A stretch of DNA of 64,000 nucleotides from Ktedonospora formicarum (GCF_016587355.1 NZ_BNJF01000003.1:186001-250000); one strand, 5' to 3'. Positions 38,148-48,851 are shown, counted from the first letter of the stretch. Translations and numbers: made by a program. Notes: generated by a model not told the origin, from the letters alone.

Positions 38148-40663
38148 GTATGACCCTTTCTGGCTTCACCCCCACAACACAGGCCCTGCTGCTTGCCGCG
38201 CTGGTAGGAGGTGCCCTTCTCGTACTTGTGGGTCTGAGCATCAGCAATCCGTTGCTATGGCAAATGGGGGTGCGCAACATCCTGCGACATCGCGCGCAAA
38301 CGCTCATTATGCTCTGCGGCCTGATGTTCTTTTCCGCTTTTCTTACCACCTCATTTGGCTTGCAAGATAGCTTCTCTCACTCAATTGTGGTTGATCGCCT
38401 GACAAAAGTCGGCGATGTCGATGAGTCTGTCACCGGCCCTTTTACGCAAGATCAGGTGGAGAGTGCCCTCACGCACATTCGGCAGCAAGCGGCCGTACAG
38501 GCAGCCACGGCGGTCTACTTCAATCCTCTCGCGGCGAACTTTCATGTTCGACGGAACAACATCACCCGAACCAATCAGTATATTATGGCAGCACCGCCTG
38601 ACTTTCACGGAGTCTATGGTATGCTGAGAGACAGCCAGGGACGTCCTGTATCCATCACGGATCTTCGTTCCGACGAAGTGTTGCTGAGCTATTCAGCCGC
38701 AAGGGATCTGGACATCAAACCGGGTGATCACTTACAGATTACGCTCAATGGGCAGAACGCGACGCTCAATGTCACGGTACGAGCTATTCTCTCAAATGAT
38801 CCAGTGGTGACTGGTGGCGAACTCGCTGTCGACGCGGCCTATCCAGAAATAATCCTCCCTCTGGCAACACTTCAGCAATTTAGCCAGCAATCCATCCATC
38901 GACAGCTATCCCCAAACACTATCTGTATCAAGAACGTTGGGGGTCCGGAGCAGAGTCAGGCCGCGCTCAGCTTCTTAGAGCAATTCTTTCACACACCGAC
39001 GGATACGCATGCTCAGACTCCCACTCCTTTTCAGAGTACACTCATTCATCCACTCAACCCTGGGCGGGTAGAGGAGGCGCGCTGGAATCCCGTGGCTGGG
39101 AAAAGCGATTTCATGGACTCGTCTGCCGCGCGGCAATTTGACCTGCTGTTGCCGGTCTGTACAGGTTTGCTGGTCAGTGCGGGTATATTACTGCTGGTAT
39201 TGTTGTGCCTGTTCCTGGCGGCGGATCGACGGGTGGAACTGGGCATAGCGCGGGCGGTCGGTCTGCAACGCCATCACCTGACCCAGACCCTGCTGATCGA
39301 GTGCTGCGGCTATAGCTTGCTGGCGGCAGTCCCGGGTATGCTGCTTGGTATGGGTATTCTGGAACTTGAATTACTCACGTTCTCCGGCTTACCCTCCCTG
39401 AGCTTCAGGTCCGCGAATGTGCCACTCCAGCTCTGGGTGAGCTGGCAAAGCGTATTGACCGTGGTCTGCCTTGGCGTGCTGACGACGCTGGTGGCGACCT
39501 ATCTGTCAGCCATGCGGATCGGCTATAGCAGCATTGTGACGGCAATCAGCAATCTGGACGATCTTCCCAGGCAGACACATCTCAAGGCGCTTCTGGGCGA
39601 ACTGACGAGCGCGCCAACGATGACGCGGCGCGGCGCTGCCATCCTGCGTTTGCTCTGGGCACTTGTGGTGCGTGGCCCCCTTTGCCTGCTGGTGGGGCTC
39701 CTGGCCCTGTACCTGGGACAGAGTCCGGGCGCGGGCTGGCTGGGGAATTTGAGCATTGTGGTACTGATTGGTGGCGCTGGGCTGCTGCTCATCTGGCTGA
39801 GTAGCGCCTTCCGTCTCCCAGCGGAACTGGGCCGCTGGCTTGGTGGAACGCTTATCGGCCTGGGCTGGTTTGTGTATGGCCTTCAGACAGGGACCAGGAT
39901 GCTTCTCCTCATTTTTACCACCACGCTGCCGCCAGAGCAGTTCGAGTTCTCAGCTTTCCTGCCCGACGTACTGCTCAGTATGCTCGTGCCGCTTGTTGGC
40001 ATGGTGGTGGTGGTCATGGTGAACAGCGATAGCCTGGCAACCGCTTTACATCTCATCATCCGGCAGGTGCGAGGTCTGGCGCCAATTAGCCGTCCCAGCA
40101 TGGCGTATCCGCTGACGTTTCGCTTCCGTACTGGGGTCGCCATCTCTCTCCTCAGCTTGGTGCTGTTCCTGGTCATACTCGTCATGACGAACAATCTCGG
40201 GATCGGGCAGCAGACAACCGATACTTCTCTGTCATCTGCCGTACAGTTCGCGGCAACGCAGAATGCCTATACGACGAGCATCACCAGATTTTTGGTCGCA
40301 TATCTGATCACCGGGATGGTCTTTGGGGCACTGATCATCGGAGTGATCGCCAGCCGTGCCGTCGTAGAGCGGCGTCAACAGATTGGCATGCTGCGCGCCC
40401 TGGGCTTTTCACGTGCCCTGGTGCGGCGCTCGTTCTTGCTGGAGACAGGCTTTGTCGTGCTAGTGAGCCTGGTCATCGGCTCGACACTGGCATGGTGGCT
40501 GGTCTCAGAGATTGCCTACGCAACCTCCAAAAGTTTCGCGATCCCGGTGTTTCCCACGCTTGGCATCTTGCTGGGCTGCAGCCTGGTGTCTTTCGTGTGC
40601 GCCGTCGTCCCCGCTCAACGCGCTTCCGGCATTTTGCCCGCTGAAGCCCTGCGCTATGAATAA
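38144..40663 (+). CDS. FtsX/MacB-type ABC permease (large, duplicated)
   Basis: This 839-aa protein has an N-terminal helix near 12-32, a large extracytoplasmic MacB_PCD-like domain to about 335, then FtsX helices (LLVSAGILLLVLLCLFLAA, then RRVELGIARAVGLQRHHL). A middle set of helices follows, and a second FtsX block ends with RRQQIGMLRALGFSRALVRR. About ten helices in two FtsX units match permeases that work with one ATPase dimer. It is the core of the operon with the ATPase and possibly the two genes after it. Confidence 0.9.
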   Translation: MSMTLSGFTPTTQALLLAALVGGALLVLVGLSISNPLLWQMGVRNILRHRAQTLIMLCGLMFFSAFLTTSFGLQDSFSHSIVVDRLTKVGDVDESVTGPFTQDQVESALTHIRQQAAVQAATAVYFNPLAANFHVRRNNITRTNQYIMAAPPDFHGVYGMLRDSQGRPVSITDLRSDEVLLSYSAARDLDIKPGDHLQITLNGQNATLNVTVRAILSNDPVVTGGELAVDAAYPEIILPLATLQQFSQQSIHRQLSPNTICIKNVGGPEQSQAALSFLEQFFHTPTDTHAQTPTPFQSTLIHPLNPGRVEEARWNPVAGKSDFMDSSAARQFDLLLPVCTGLLVSAGILLLVLLCLFLAADRRVELGIARAVGLQRHHLTQTLLIECCGYSLLAAVPGMLLGMGILELELLTFSGLPSLSFRSANVPLQLWVSWQSVLTVVCLGVLTTLVATYLSAMRIGYSSIVTAISNLDDLPRQTHLKALLGELTSAPTMTRRGAAILRLLWALVVRGPLCLLVGLLALYLGQSPGAGWLGNLSIVVLIGGAGLLLIWLSSAFRLPAELGRWLGGTLIGLGWFVYGLQTGTRMLLLIFTTTLPPEQFEFSAFLPDVLLSMLVPLVGMVVVVMVNSDSLATALHLIIRQVRGLAPISRPSMAYPLTFRFRTGVAISLLSLVLFLVILVMTNNLGIGQQTTDTSLSSAVQFAATQNAYTTSITRFLVAYLITGMVFGALIIGVIASRAVVERRQQIGMLRALGFSRALVRRSFLLETGFVVLVSLVIGSTLAWWLVSEIAYATSKSFAIPVFPTLGILLGCSLVSFVCAVVPAQRASGILPAEALRYE

Positions 40664-40727
40664 CATACATTAGCAGCACTATTCAAGGTCGAATGAAGTT
40701 TGATGAAGAAATGGAAGGATTGAAGAT

Positions 40728-41357
40728 ATGCTGAATAATGAAGAACAAGCAAAAGAAGGAAAAATAGCGAATATATTGCAACAAAAGCCACAGCGGCGGG
40801 CAGACCTGCGCTTGAAGTTTTTTCTCCTTCTGCTGGGCGTGATCGTCATCCTGAGCTCTGGGCTCGTGGTCGCCTGGCGGGTGTATACAACAAACAGCGC
40901 CTCTCCGAGCAGAACACAAAACAATGGAAGCACAAACAAAAAAGGGAGCAGCAATAGCAGCGGCGAGGCTCCCTGGGAGAACTACCCAGCTGTGTACTGG
41001 CAAACCCTGAGAGCGCAGTTTGCTCAGGGTTTGCATATGACTGAGCAGCAGGTACGGGACAACTTCCACTCTACCGTTCTTGCAACGCAAACTCCTGCCG
41101 GTCATGGAGGAGCGGAGATCTCTTCACCCCAGGCGACAAAATGGTTGAACGACCTTGCCCAGGCACAAGGGATTTCACAGGAGCAGCTCCATGCTATAGA
41201 GGTTGCAGCGGTTCAACAGGCTCATGCAGCACTGGTACAACAGCATGTGTTAACACAGCAACAGGCAGACCAGACTATTCGCGGAATGAATCAGGATGAC
41301 ATGAATATGAACATAATGGAGGCATTCCTTAGATCTTCACAAGGAAAGAAGTCTTGA
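40728..41357 (+). CDS. Membrane-anchored protein of unknown function
   Basis: This 209-aa protein has a basic N-terminus and one helix FFLLLLGVIVILSSGLVVAW at about 32-51. A Ser/Asn-rich linker follows, then a helical extracytoplasmic domain with QFAQGLHMTEQQVRDNF and LAQAQGISQEQLHAIEVAAV. Helix-rich repeats of the SQEQ.. kind resemble the small helical domains found in many Chloroflexota surface proteins. It follows the permease closely and precedes the protease, so it may be a cell-surface partner of the exporter. Confidence 0.65.
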   Translation: MLNNEEQAKEGKIANILQQKPQRRADLRLKFFLLLLGVIVILSSGLVVAWRVYTTNSASPSRTQNNGSTNKKGSSNSSGEAPWENYPAVYWQTLRAQFAQGLHMTEQQVRDNFHSTVLATQTPAGHGGAEISSPQATKWLNDLAQAQGISQEQLHAIEVAAVQQAHAALVQQHVLTQQQADQTIRGMNQDDMNMNIMEAFLRSSQGKKS

Positions 41358-41392
41358 GAGAACTAGTCTCATAGTAAGAAGAGAAGATACTT

Positions 41393-42856
41393 ATGAATAA
41401 AGTAAGCGAAAAACCAGCGCTTGCCCGGGGAGAGATGAAGGCATCTCCCCCTGAGAAGCAATGGTGGCGGCAGGATAGTGCTAGGCTGGTGCGTCTCGCG
41501 ATTGTGGTGGGGCTGTTTGTGGCAAGTTTTCTGTATCTCACCTGGACAGCGGCACCTCCCATCGTGTCGGGAAGCTCATCGTGCAGCACGCAATCCCGGT
41601 CAGTCGAAAACCCAGCTACCAGTAGTATACATACCATCAAACAGGCATACAACTGTATTCTCGATAATTATCCAACCGCTCTCGATCCCCGGAGCCTGCT
41701 CCAGCACGCAATGAGCGGGATGGTCAACTACCTTGTTCAACAGCATCAGGACCAGCGCAGCGCTGTCTTGCCCGCGCTGGCCGGTGATCGACAGGAGGAC
41801 TGGCAGGTATTTGAGCGGACCTATACGACGATGATCGCTCATCTATCGTCGAACCAGCAAGACCTCGTGGCAGCGGCAATTGCCGGGATGGTGGACGGCT
41901 TGCATGATGACCATGCCAATTACATGCCACCCCCGAGGGATAAGGGCGGAGAGTCTGCCCCACCTGGCACGCGGACAGGGTTGGGTATTCATCTCCCTTT
42001 CTATAGTCCCGAGCAGTTCGCGCAAAGCTCGCCTCCGCTTTATATTCGCAGCGTTGATCCCGGCAGCCCGGCGGAGCAGGCTGGCTTGCGACCCGGCGAT
42101 ACCATCGTTACGATCAACGGCTTTCCCCCTTTTATCAATCAAAAGCCAGTACAGGCGGTAATAAGCCCGCTCTCGGGTTCGGGGCCGGTCCAGTTACAGA
42201 TACAGCATCCTGGTGCCGATAGCACGATACGTGTAAGCCTGGCTCCTGCCGCGTATCCAGCCGCTCCTCTCGTCTCCACGCGTCTGCTGCCTGGAGGCAT
42301 CCTGTATGTGCACTTCACTCAGTTTAAGAGAGGCGTATATGAGCAGATCAACCGCGCCATGCAACAGGCCGGAGCGCAACTTAAGGGCGTGATTCTCGAT
42401 CTGCGCGGGAACGGCGGGGGAGATGCCGGAGAACAGAGGCGCATTACCAGTCTGTTTGTCCACAACCAGATCATCTCAACCACTATTGACAGGCAGGGGC
42501 AACGCACCGAGATGAGAACGGATGATGGTATCCCATTGTACCATGTGCGCTTGGCTGCGTTGATTGATCGCGGCTGCGGGTCTGCCTGCGAGGCAACCGC
42601 TATGGATATTCAAGATCTCCACCTGGGGCACCTGGTAGGAGAAAGAACGGCGGGCATAGCCTCTGGACCGTCCAGTGACTTCTTTCTCGACGATGGGAGC
42701 GTCGTAACGGTGCCTGTCGCATTTATGCAAGGACCTGCCGGAGAGGTTATCTCTGGCATCGGCGTGCCGCCCGACGATGAGGTGTATCCCACGCCGGCAG
42801 ATCTGGCCGCTGGCTATGATCCCTTCCTCGAGAAAGCGCTTCAGGATCTCTACTGA
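41393..42856 (+). CDS. S41 (C-terminal processing/IRBP-type) protease with PDZ
   Basis: This 487-aa protein has a signal-anchor helix at 32-51 and a PDZ domain at about 195-275 (SPAEQAGLRPGDTIVTING). The tail-protease core has GVILDLRGNGGGDAGEQ, then GCGSACEA with nucleophile Ser397, and GERTAGIASG. GERT in place of a Lys-containing motif places it with IRBP-like S41 enzymes, not the CtpA Ser-Lys group. It is extracytoplasmic. It lies 35 bases after the anchored helical protein, probably in the same transcript as the ABC genes. Confidence 0.85.
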   Translation: MNKVSEKPALARGEMKASPPEKQWWRQDSARLVRLAIVVGLFVASFLYLTWTAAPPIVSGSSSCSTQSRSVENPATSSIHTIKQAYNCILDNYPTALDPRSLLQHAMSGMVNYLVQQHQDQRSAVLPALAGDRQEDWQVFERTYTTMIAHLSSNQQDLVAAAIAGMVDGLHDDHANYMPPPRDKGGESAPPGTRTGLGIHLPFYSPEQFAQSSPPLYIRSVDPGSPAEQAGLRPGDTIVTINGFPPFINQKPVQAVISPLSGSGPVQLQIQHPGADSTIRVSLAPAAYPAAPLVSTRLLPGGILYVHFTQFKRGVYEQINRAMQQAGAQLKGVILDLRGNGGGDAGEQRRITSLFVHNQIISTTIDRQGQRTEMRTDDGIPLYHVRLAALIDRGCGSACEATAMDIQDLHLGHLVGERTAGIASGPSSDFFLDDGSVVTVPVAFMQGPAGEVISGIGVPPDDEVYPTPADLAAGYDPFLEKALQDLY

Positions 42857-43183
42857 GGACTACCCGTGCTAAAGCACTGACACTTCCACACAACTATGCA
42901 TGTTGGCAAAAGATCCTCAGCATGATGCGAGGGAAAGGTGGTAAAAAAACACCCCTTGATGCACACTGATGTGCCTTCAGCATGGCGAGACACGCGACGT
43001 TTTCACCGAACGCCTGTCACCTCTCGCGTGGGGAAAAACGAGATACCTGTAGCGCATCGCTTCCGTGTTCTTGCTCAAGATCGCATAGTTGTGTAGAAGC
43101 GACAGTGCTCAAGCAACGGGGGTCCAGGGGGTCGCTCCACACTTCTAGCCCTTCCCACATCAGTGGGAAGGCTGGCTCTAGTG
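42857..43183. other. Intergenic with a hairpin at 43150-43171
   Basis: CCTTCCCAC-ATCA-GTGGGAAGG forms a perfect nine-base-pair stem just before the left end of the IS240-type element. No T-run follows. The rest shows no gene. Confidence 0.4.
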
Positions 43184-43900
43184 GGCTGTGTTGCAAAAAC
43201 TTTGGGAGAAACATGAGGGGGACGTGAACCACGCTTCCGGTTCAGCTTAGGCAGCCACTACAAACTGGTGCGCGATGAAGGTAATTTGCCTGCTGATGAC
43301 TCCTTTGCTCACCCCCTCTGACTTGCCCTTTCCGCGGCATATTCATCATCTCGAAGCCTTGTAAGGTTCGCCACGCTGTTTTGAAGGAAAAGAAGCCCAT
43401 CCCCGGCTTCGTCAAGCGTTGGATGAACTGGTGGTCTTGCTCGATCAGGTTGTTGAGATATTTCACCTGCCTCAATTCCACATGCCCAGGCAGGACTCCA
43501 GTGGCTTTCAGGTCGACAATGGCTTTAGGATACGCCACGTTTTTATCGACGTTGATTACACGAGGAACTGACATGGTGATGGAGTCAGCCGAAGCTATGC
43601 GCCCCTTACGCGGAAGCGCTTGAGGTGTTGAATCTGTAGCGGGACGCAGCGCTTTGAGAAAGATGCGTTTGGCCGTCTTGGAATCGCGGGTTGGACTCAA
43701 AAGAAACTCGAGTGTGTTCCCCTCAGAATCCACCGCCCGGTACAGGTACATCCAGATTTTCTTCACTTTGATGTACGTTTCATCCACTTTCCAGGAGTCA
43801 TTGCACGCTTTCAAACGCAGAGTTTGCGTTCGACCATCATCTCTTCCAGATCGCGATAGCTGAGCGAGTATCGCACGTACCAGCTCGTTGGAAGTTGGAA
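43184..43900 (-). mobile_element. IS240-type IS6 element, right end missing
   Basis: The left end GGCTGTGTTGCAAAAAC (43184-43200) is the classic IS240/IS6 terminal sequence. No inverted copy is found on the other side, where the sequence passes into the repeat family near 43900. Confidence 0.7.
43242..43890 (-). pseudogene. IS240-type transposase with internal deletion
   Basis: The catalytic part is intact: KACNDSWKVDETYIK, VINVDKNVAYPKA, and LIEQDHQFIQR with the Glu. The N-terminal helix-turn-helix is cut: upstream, another frame reads VRYSLSYRDLEEMMVER and then passes directly to LKACNDSW, skipping the expected 25-30 residues and changing frame. It is inactive unless a short form retains some function. 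Confidence 0.8.
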
Positions 43901-43949
43901 TTGTAGGGTACTGGTGACAGGAAGCCCACGCTCAGTGTGAAGCCCACCT

Positions 43950-44600
43950 CCCTGAACTCCATGCGCACCTGAGCAATGCCGCAGGCTGGTGTGAGGTGTT
44001 CTTTGTCCCCAAACGACGCGTCACGCCCCAACTCCATGCCTTCCTCAAAGCCCTGGCGAGCCTGCGTGAACGGGGGCAGCCCATCCCTGATGCCCTTGAT
44101 CCAGGCCCTTCCTGCCGAGGTCGTCTCCCTGCTCCTGCAGGGCGTCTCACCTACCGACCTCCCACGCCAGTATCATAAGGTCATCTTCCATATCGTGCAG
44201 TTGGGACCCTACGTCCGCTCTCGCTGGCGCGAAGACGCGCACACCTCTACCATCAGCCTCGGCCTCCTCAACGACTCTCCCCCTTCCCCTTCACCCCTCA
44301 GGGCTTCTAACGCAACTGTGAGCACGCGTCAAGGAGCACACGCATCCCTTCGCCGGCACGCTCCTTGACGCAGATCTTCCCAAGGTCGCTCCAGCTCCTA
44401 CCTGTAATACACACGCACCAGGCGAAGCAGCCACAGCTCTCGCTCTCCTCTTACGCACCTGGCTCACCGCGTTTCATATTTTTTTCCCACAAGCAGGTGG
44501 CAACGCTCCTGTATCACCGCCAGCCAGAGCGTTCCATTATCTGGGCAGAACCGAACACGAGGCATTCCAGGATTACCACCCCAGTCACCTAGCACCACAC
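43950..44600 (+). repeat. Decayed repeat-family unit, longest copy (A2)
   Basis: It contains frames CEVFFVPKRRVTPQLHAFLK, LLQGVSPTDLPRQYHKVIF and VQLGPYVRSRWREDAHTSTI, then DADLPKVAPAPTCNTHAPGE and LALLLRTWLTAFH. Parts recur at 18650-19115 (minus), 17650-18115 (minus) and, weakly, 61800-62040. Homology passes through stops, so it is copied as DNA. I do not recognise the family; a replication or mobilisation gene of an extinct element is possible. Confidence 0.5.
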
Positions 44601-45075
44601 GGCAACACCGGGCGTTTCTGTCATTTATCAGTAATTCTGCGCGGGTTTATCATATATCTTGCCACACTGCCAAGCGCCTCCAGCGAATCAGTTCTCTCAC
44701 ATAATGTGGCGTGGCATCAGAAGAAACTCCTTTGCCGCTCGCCGCTTCTCTTTTTCGTCAGACTCCTCGTCTCTTTCGCCAAGTTATCTGGAAAAGACGC
44801 CAAGAAATGCCTGAAAATGGTCGTATTTTTCACCCATCTCAGGTATATTTGCTCTTGAAGGAGAGAAACACGCGCTTCCAGCACAATGTAAGGGAAAATC
44901 GTCATGCGCATGGCGCCCGAAACCTTCCATACCTGGAGCCAACGTCTTCAGTTGAGCGCTAAAACCGAAGTGCTTATTGCCTCCGTTCGCTCTTCGCCTC
45001 TGGTACGCTGACCAAGTGGGCGTGCTGGGAGATCACTGGCATTCCAGGCCCTTTGCCTTCCTCCTGCACGGTTGA
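44601..45075. other. Intergenic stretch without a recognisable gene
   Basis: Short open frames exist but none has a ribosome site or family likeness. It separates the decayed repeat from the TPR gene's end. Confidence 0.45.
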
Positions 45076-45831
45076 CTACAAGACCTCTCTTGCTTCTTCA
45101 TACCCAAGGGACTCGGCTTGTTGAAAAGCGTGGTGTGCCTCAGCCTGTCTGCCGAGGTGTTGAAGCGCACGCCCTCGGTGATAGTGGGCGCGCGCATGGG
45201 TCGGATCAAGGGCCTGAGCCTGGTCAAAGTCGGCCAAGGCCTGCTGGTAGTCCTGGAGCGTCGCGTACACCGCGCCTCGGTTGTGGTAGATGTGGGCATT
45301 GCTGGGATCAAAACGAAGGGCCTGGTCAAAGTCGGCGATCGCCTGCTGGTACTCGTTGAGGGCAGCATGCGCGTTGCCTCGGTTGTAGTAGGCGTCGGCA
45401 GAGCCGGGATCGAGGCGGAGGGTTTGGTCAAAGTCGGCGATCGCCTGCTGATACTCGTTGAGGGCAACATGCGCGTTGCCTCGGTTGTAGTAAACGTCGG
45501 CAGAGTTGGGATCGAGGCGGAGGGTTTGGTCAAAATCGGCGATCGCCTGCTGGTACTCGTTGAGGTCGACATACGCAGTGCCTCGGTTGTAGTAGGTGGC
45601 GGTGGAGTCGGGAGCCAGGCGAAGGGCCTGGTCAAAGTCGGCGATCGCCTGCCGGTACTCGTTGAGATCAGCATAGGCGGCCCCGCGGTTGTGGTAGGCC
45701 CGGGCATAGCTGGGATCGAGACGAAGTGCCTGCTCATAGGCGGCTATTGCCTGCTGGTACTCGTGGAAGGCGGCGTGAACATTGCCTTCCTGCACCCATT
45801 GTTCTTTGGTCTGCAGCTGTGGAGATTCCAT
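45076..45831 (-). CDS. TPR-repeat protein
   Basis: 251 aa from ATG 45831 (MESPQLQTK; GGAAAGGA upstream). Six near-identical 34-residue tetratricopeptide units follow, with the pattern YYNRGNAHVALNEYQQAIAD and FDQTLRLDPNSAD. The repeats are so alike that the DNA has a 102-bp period between about 45250 and 45750. TPR solenoids mediate protein-protein contacts. No catalytic domain or signal peptide is present. Confidence 0.9.
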   Translation of the reverse strand: MESPQLQTKEQWVQEGNVHAAFHEYQQAIAAYEQALRLDPSYARAYHNRGAAYADLNEYRQAIADFDQALRLAPDSTATYYNRGTAYVDLNEYQQAIADFDQTLRLDPNSADVYYNRGNAHVALNEYQQAIADFDQTLRLDPGSADAYYNRGNAHAALNEYQQAIADFDQALRFDPSNAHIYHNRGAVYATLQDYQQALADFDQAQALDPTHARAHYHRGRALQHLGRQAEAHHAFQQAESLGYEEAREVL

Positions 45832-46299
45832 GTGTCTATTCCTTTCCAAGGAGAACCACCCAATGATCTCAAGAGCGCTCGCTCGCTAGAGCAAGGTGGG
45901 TTCCTGCAAGGAGACGCTCTCCCCTAGCAAAAAACCGTTTCAAACAGGGTGTTTTCGCTAGATTGGCGGCACGTCTCATGCTTGCTACATCCACCAAAAA
46001 GCGGGCCGAATCTCTATGAAGCCATTATAATTCGTGAGGTTGGGTTGATCAATCAGGGCGCGCTGGAGACTGTGAGGGGGAAGGACGGTCAGGAGCACTA
46101 GTCTTCGGCTCTTTGGGGGGCTGAAAAATGCAGGTACTAAAAAGCCGTGCAGCTTGTAGAGCGGGTTCTTTTGCTGATGAAGTGGGGTAAAGAGGCGAGA
46201 AGAGCAATCGTTTTGAAGACGTGTTTTGCCTTTCCGCTCATCCCTTTTTAGCTTTGCGCCAATTTATACTTGCTTATCTCAACTTGATTACGTGAAGCC
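45832..46299. other. Intergenic stretch before an IS1182 fragment
   Basis: No gene is supported in these 468 bases. The last part should be the eroded boundary of the IS1182 fragment, but I cannot find its terminal repeat. Confidence 0.4.
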
Positions 46300-47043
46300 A
46301 GCTAAGAAGCCGACTCACATGACGAAGATGCGCCTCAATTGATTACTCATGTCGAAACCACCCCTGGCCCTTTCAGTGATGGGGGCGTCGTTTCCACGAT
46401 TCACGAGGATCTGGCAGAGAAAGAGTTGCTTCCCGGTCAGCATCTCGTCGATTCGGGATATGTGACAGTAGCTATTCTGGTGGAAACGCAATCAAACGAC
46501 GCTGTGGATCTCCTTGGCCCTACGCTGAAAACCCACTGGTACCAAGCCGAAACGGGGTACGACCTGACTCACTTCTCTATCGATTGGGAAGCCAAGACCG
46601 TAACCTGTCCGCAGGGCCGACCCAGTTCGAGTTGGACTGAGGTTGAGGATGCAGGAAAATCGCTCATTAAAGTGAAGTTTTCTCAAAGTGACTGTAAGGT
46701 CTGCCCCAGTCACCCCCTTTGCACGGGAACGAAAAGGCGAACCATGACCTTACATCCAAAGGAGCGGACGCAGGCCTTGCTGGCAGCTCACAAACGAGAG
46801 GAGACGGAGGAGTTCAAGCAGATCTATCACCATCGAGCAGGAATTGAAGGAGTCCATTCGCAAGGGATACGTACAATGGGATTGCGCCGCTCACGTTACA
46901 TTGGCCTTCGCAAAACGCATCTGGCTCATGTTGCTGTCGCAGCAGCGGTGAATCTGGTGCAACTCACCCACTGGCTCAACGGAAAAGCTCCAGAACAGAC
47001 CCGTCTCTCTCCTTTCAAACGGGTCATGAAGCAGGCAACCTGA
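46300..47043 (+). pseudogene. IS1182-family transposase, C-terminal half
   Basis: A 234-residue open part (ITHVETTPGPFSDGGVVSTI, LVDSGYVTVAILVETQ, GIRTMGLRRSRYIGLRKTHL) matches the downstream IS1182 transposase from its central DDE region to the end. The N-terminal half and first catalytic Asp are absent. It lies 30 bases from the target duplication of the next IS1182 copy. Confidence 0.8.
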
Positions 47044-47079
47044 GATGGGTGCTTCGACTTCGCCACCAGTAACAAAAGT

Positions 47080-48851
47080 GATACTGCTGGCGAACCTTGG
47101 GGCATGTGAGCATACTGAAAGAGAGAAGGAAGCAAAGGAAAGAAAAAACGGTCAGGGAACGCCAGGAGGATTCTATTGATGTCACTCAAACCACAACCCA
47201 TAGAACCAGTGCCTCAAGAAACTGCTCGAGTTGCACGAGCAGCTTACCCTAAAGGGAATCTGTACATGCAGATGCGTGATGTGTTGGGAAGTGTTTACAC
47301 GAATGAGGATTTTGCCGATCTCTTTCCCAAAGAAGGGCAACCTGCCGAAGCCCCCTGGCGACTCGCCCTGGTGACGATCATGCAATTTGTGGAGAATCTC
47401 TCCGATCGGCAAGCCGCCGATGCGGTGCGGGGAAGGATCGATTGGCGCATATCTCCTCGGCCTCGACCTTGCTGACGCGGGATTTGATGCCTCAGTGCTC
47501 TCCGAATTTCGCGCTCGTCTCATCGACAAGCAGGCTGAACATCGCTTGCTTGAAAGTATGCTCACGCTCTTTCAACAGAAAGGCTGGCTCAAAGCACGTG
47601 GAAGACAACGCACCGATTCGACGCATGTGCTCGCCAAGATTCGTGCCCTCAATCGCGTACTCTGTGTGTGGGAAACGATGCGTGCGGCCCCGGGTAGCCT
47701 GGCGGTGGTGGCACCGGAGTGGCTCCGTGCTCACAGCCACCCCGAGTGGGTAGAACGCTATGGACCTCGCAGTGAAGACTCGCGCTCACCTGTGGGGGAA
47801 GCGGAACGAGTCGCTTTTGCTGAAGAGATCGGAGAGCAGGGAAGAGAACTGCTTGATGCCGTGTATGATCCCATGGCTCCCCAGTGGCTCCGACACATTC
47901 CTGCTGTCAACGTCTTGCGCCAAGTGTGGGTGCAAAATTACCAGCGGGTTGATGATGTGGTTCGTTGGCGTTCCTCTGAGCAGATCCCTCCACCCTCTCG
48001 CTACATCGGCTCCCCCTATGACGAAGAGTCTCACTACAGTAAGAAGCGTAGCACGACGTGGGTAGGCTACAAAGTGCATCTTACCGAAAGTTGTGAAACG
48101 CATTTGCCGTTGCTTATCACTCATGTGGCAACCACCTCGGCACCTGTCTCCGACGACGCCATGACGGCAACCATTCATGCTGAACTGGATCGCAAGCACC
48201 TTCTGCCAACGAAACATATTGTTGATACAGGATATGTCGACGCCAAACTCCTCGTTGAAAGCCAGCGCGACTACCAGATCGATCTGGTAGGACCGACTAG
48301 AAAAAATTATCACTGGCAAGCTACCCTACACACTGGCTTCGATGTGAGTCACTTTCCTATCGATTGGGAGCGTCAACAGGCAACCTGCCCACAAGGATGC
48401 ACCAGCACCAGTTGGACTCCGGCCATTGACAACCGGAAAAACGAGGTGATCAAGATCAAGTTCTCGACCAAAGATTGCCAGGCTTGTCCGTCTCGATCGC
48501 TGTGTACCCAATCAAGCCGCCATACACGTCGTACCGTGACCATTCGCCCCAGGAGCAGTATCGGGCGTTGATGCAGAGGCGAGAGCAAGAAGGCACGCAA
48601 GCGTTTGCCCAGGTCTATGCCAAGCGAGCGGGGATTGAGGGGACGCTCTCTCAAGGCGTTCGCACGATGGGCTTACGCCGTTCACGATATATTGGGGAGG
48701 CAAAAACGCATTTCCAACACGTCGCCACGGCTGCCGCGCTCAATGTGGTTCGCAGTATGGCATGGTTCGATGGGCTTCCTCGCGCTCAGACTCGGCGCTC
48801 TGCTTTTGTTCGCCTCTATGATGTGCCTTGAGTGGGTTCGCCAGCAGTATC
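47080..48851 (+). mobile_element. IS1182-family element with terminal repeats and target duplication
   Basis: GATACTGCTGGCGAACC (47080-47096) is exactly inverted at 48835-48851. AAAAGT directly abuts both ends (47074-47079 and 48852-48857), marking the target duplication. The 1772-bp length fits IS1182. The clean ends suggest recent insertion. Confidence 0.85.
47176..48831 (+). pseudogene. IS1182-family transposase with two frame breaks
   Basis: The protein starts MSLKPQPIEPVPQE and passes LYMQMRDVLGSVYTNEDFAD to GRIDW. A one-base shift near 47444 leads to AYLLGLDLADAGFDASVLSE. A second shift at the four-C run 48547-48550 (five would restore it) leads from TIRP to QEQYRALMQR. The core has TTWVGYKVHLTE and HIVDTGYVDAKLLVES; the end has GLRRSRYIGEAKTHFQH. 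Apart from the two shifts it is full length. Confidence 0.85.

Noticed and set aside
45118..45927. 269-residue plus-strand open frame opposite the TPR gene
   Set aside because: It is the antisense of the 102-bp TPR repeats. The Val/Gly-rich periodic translation and lack of a ribosome site mark it as a shadow.
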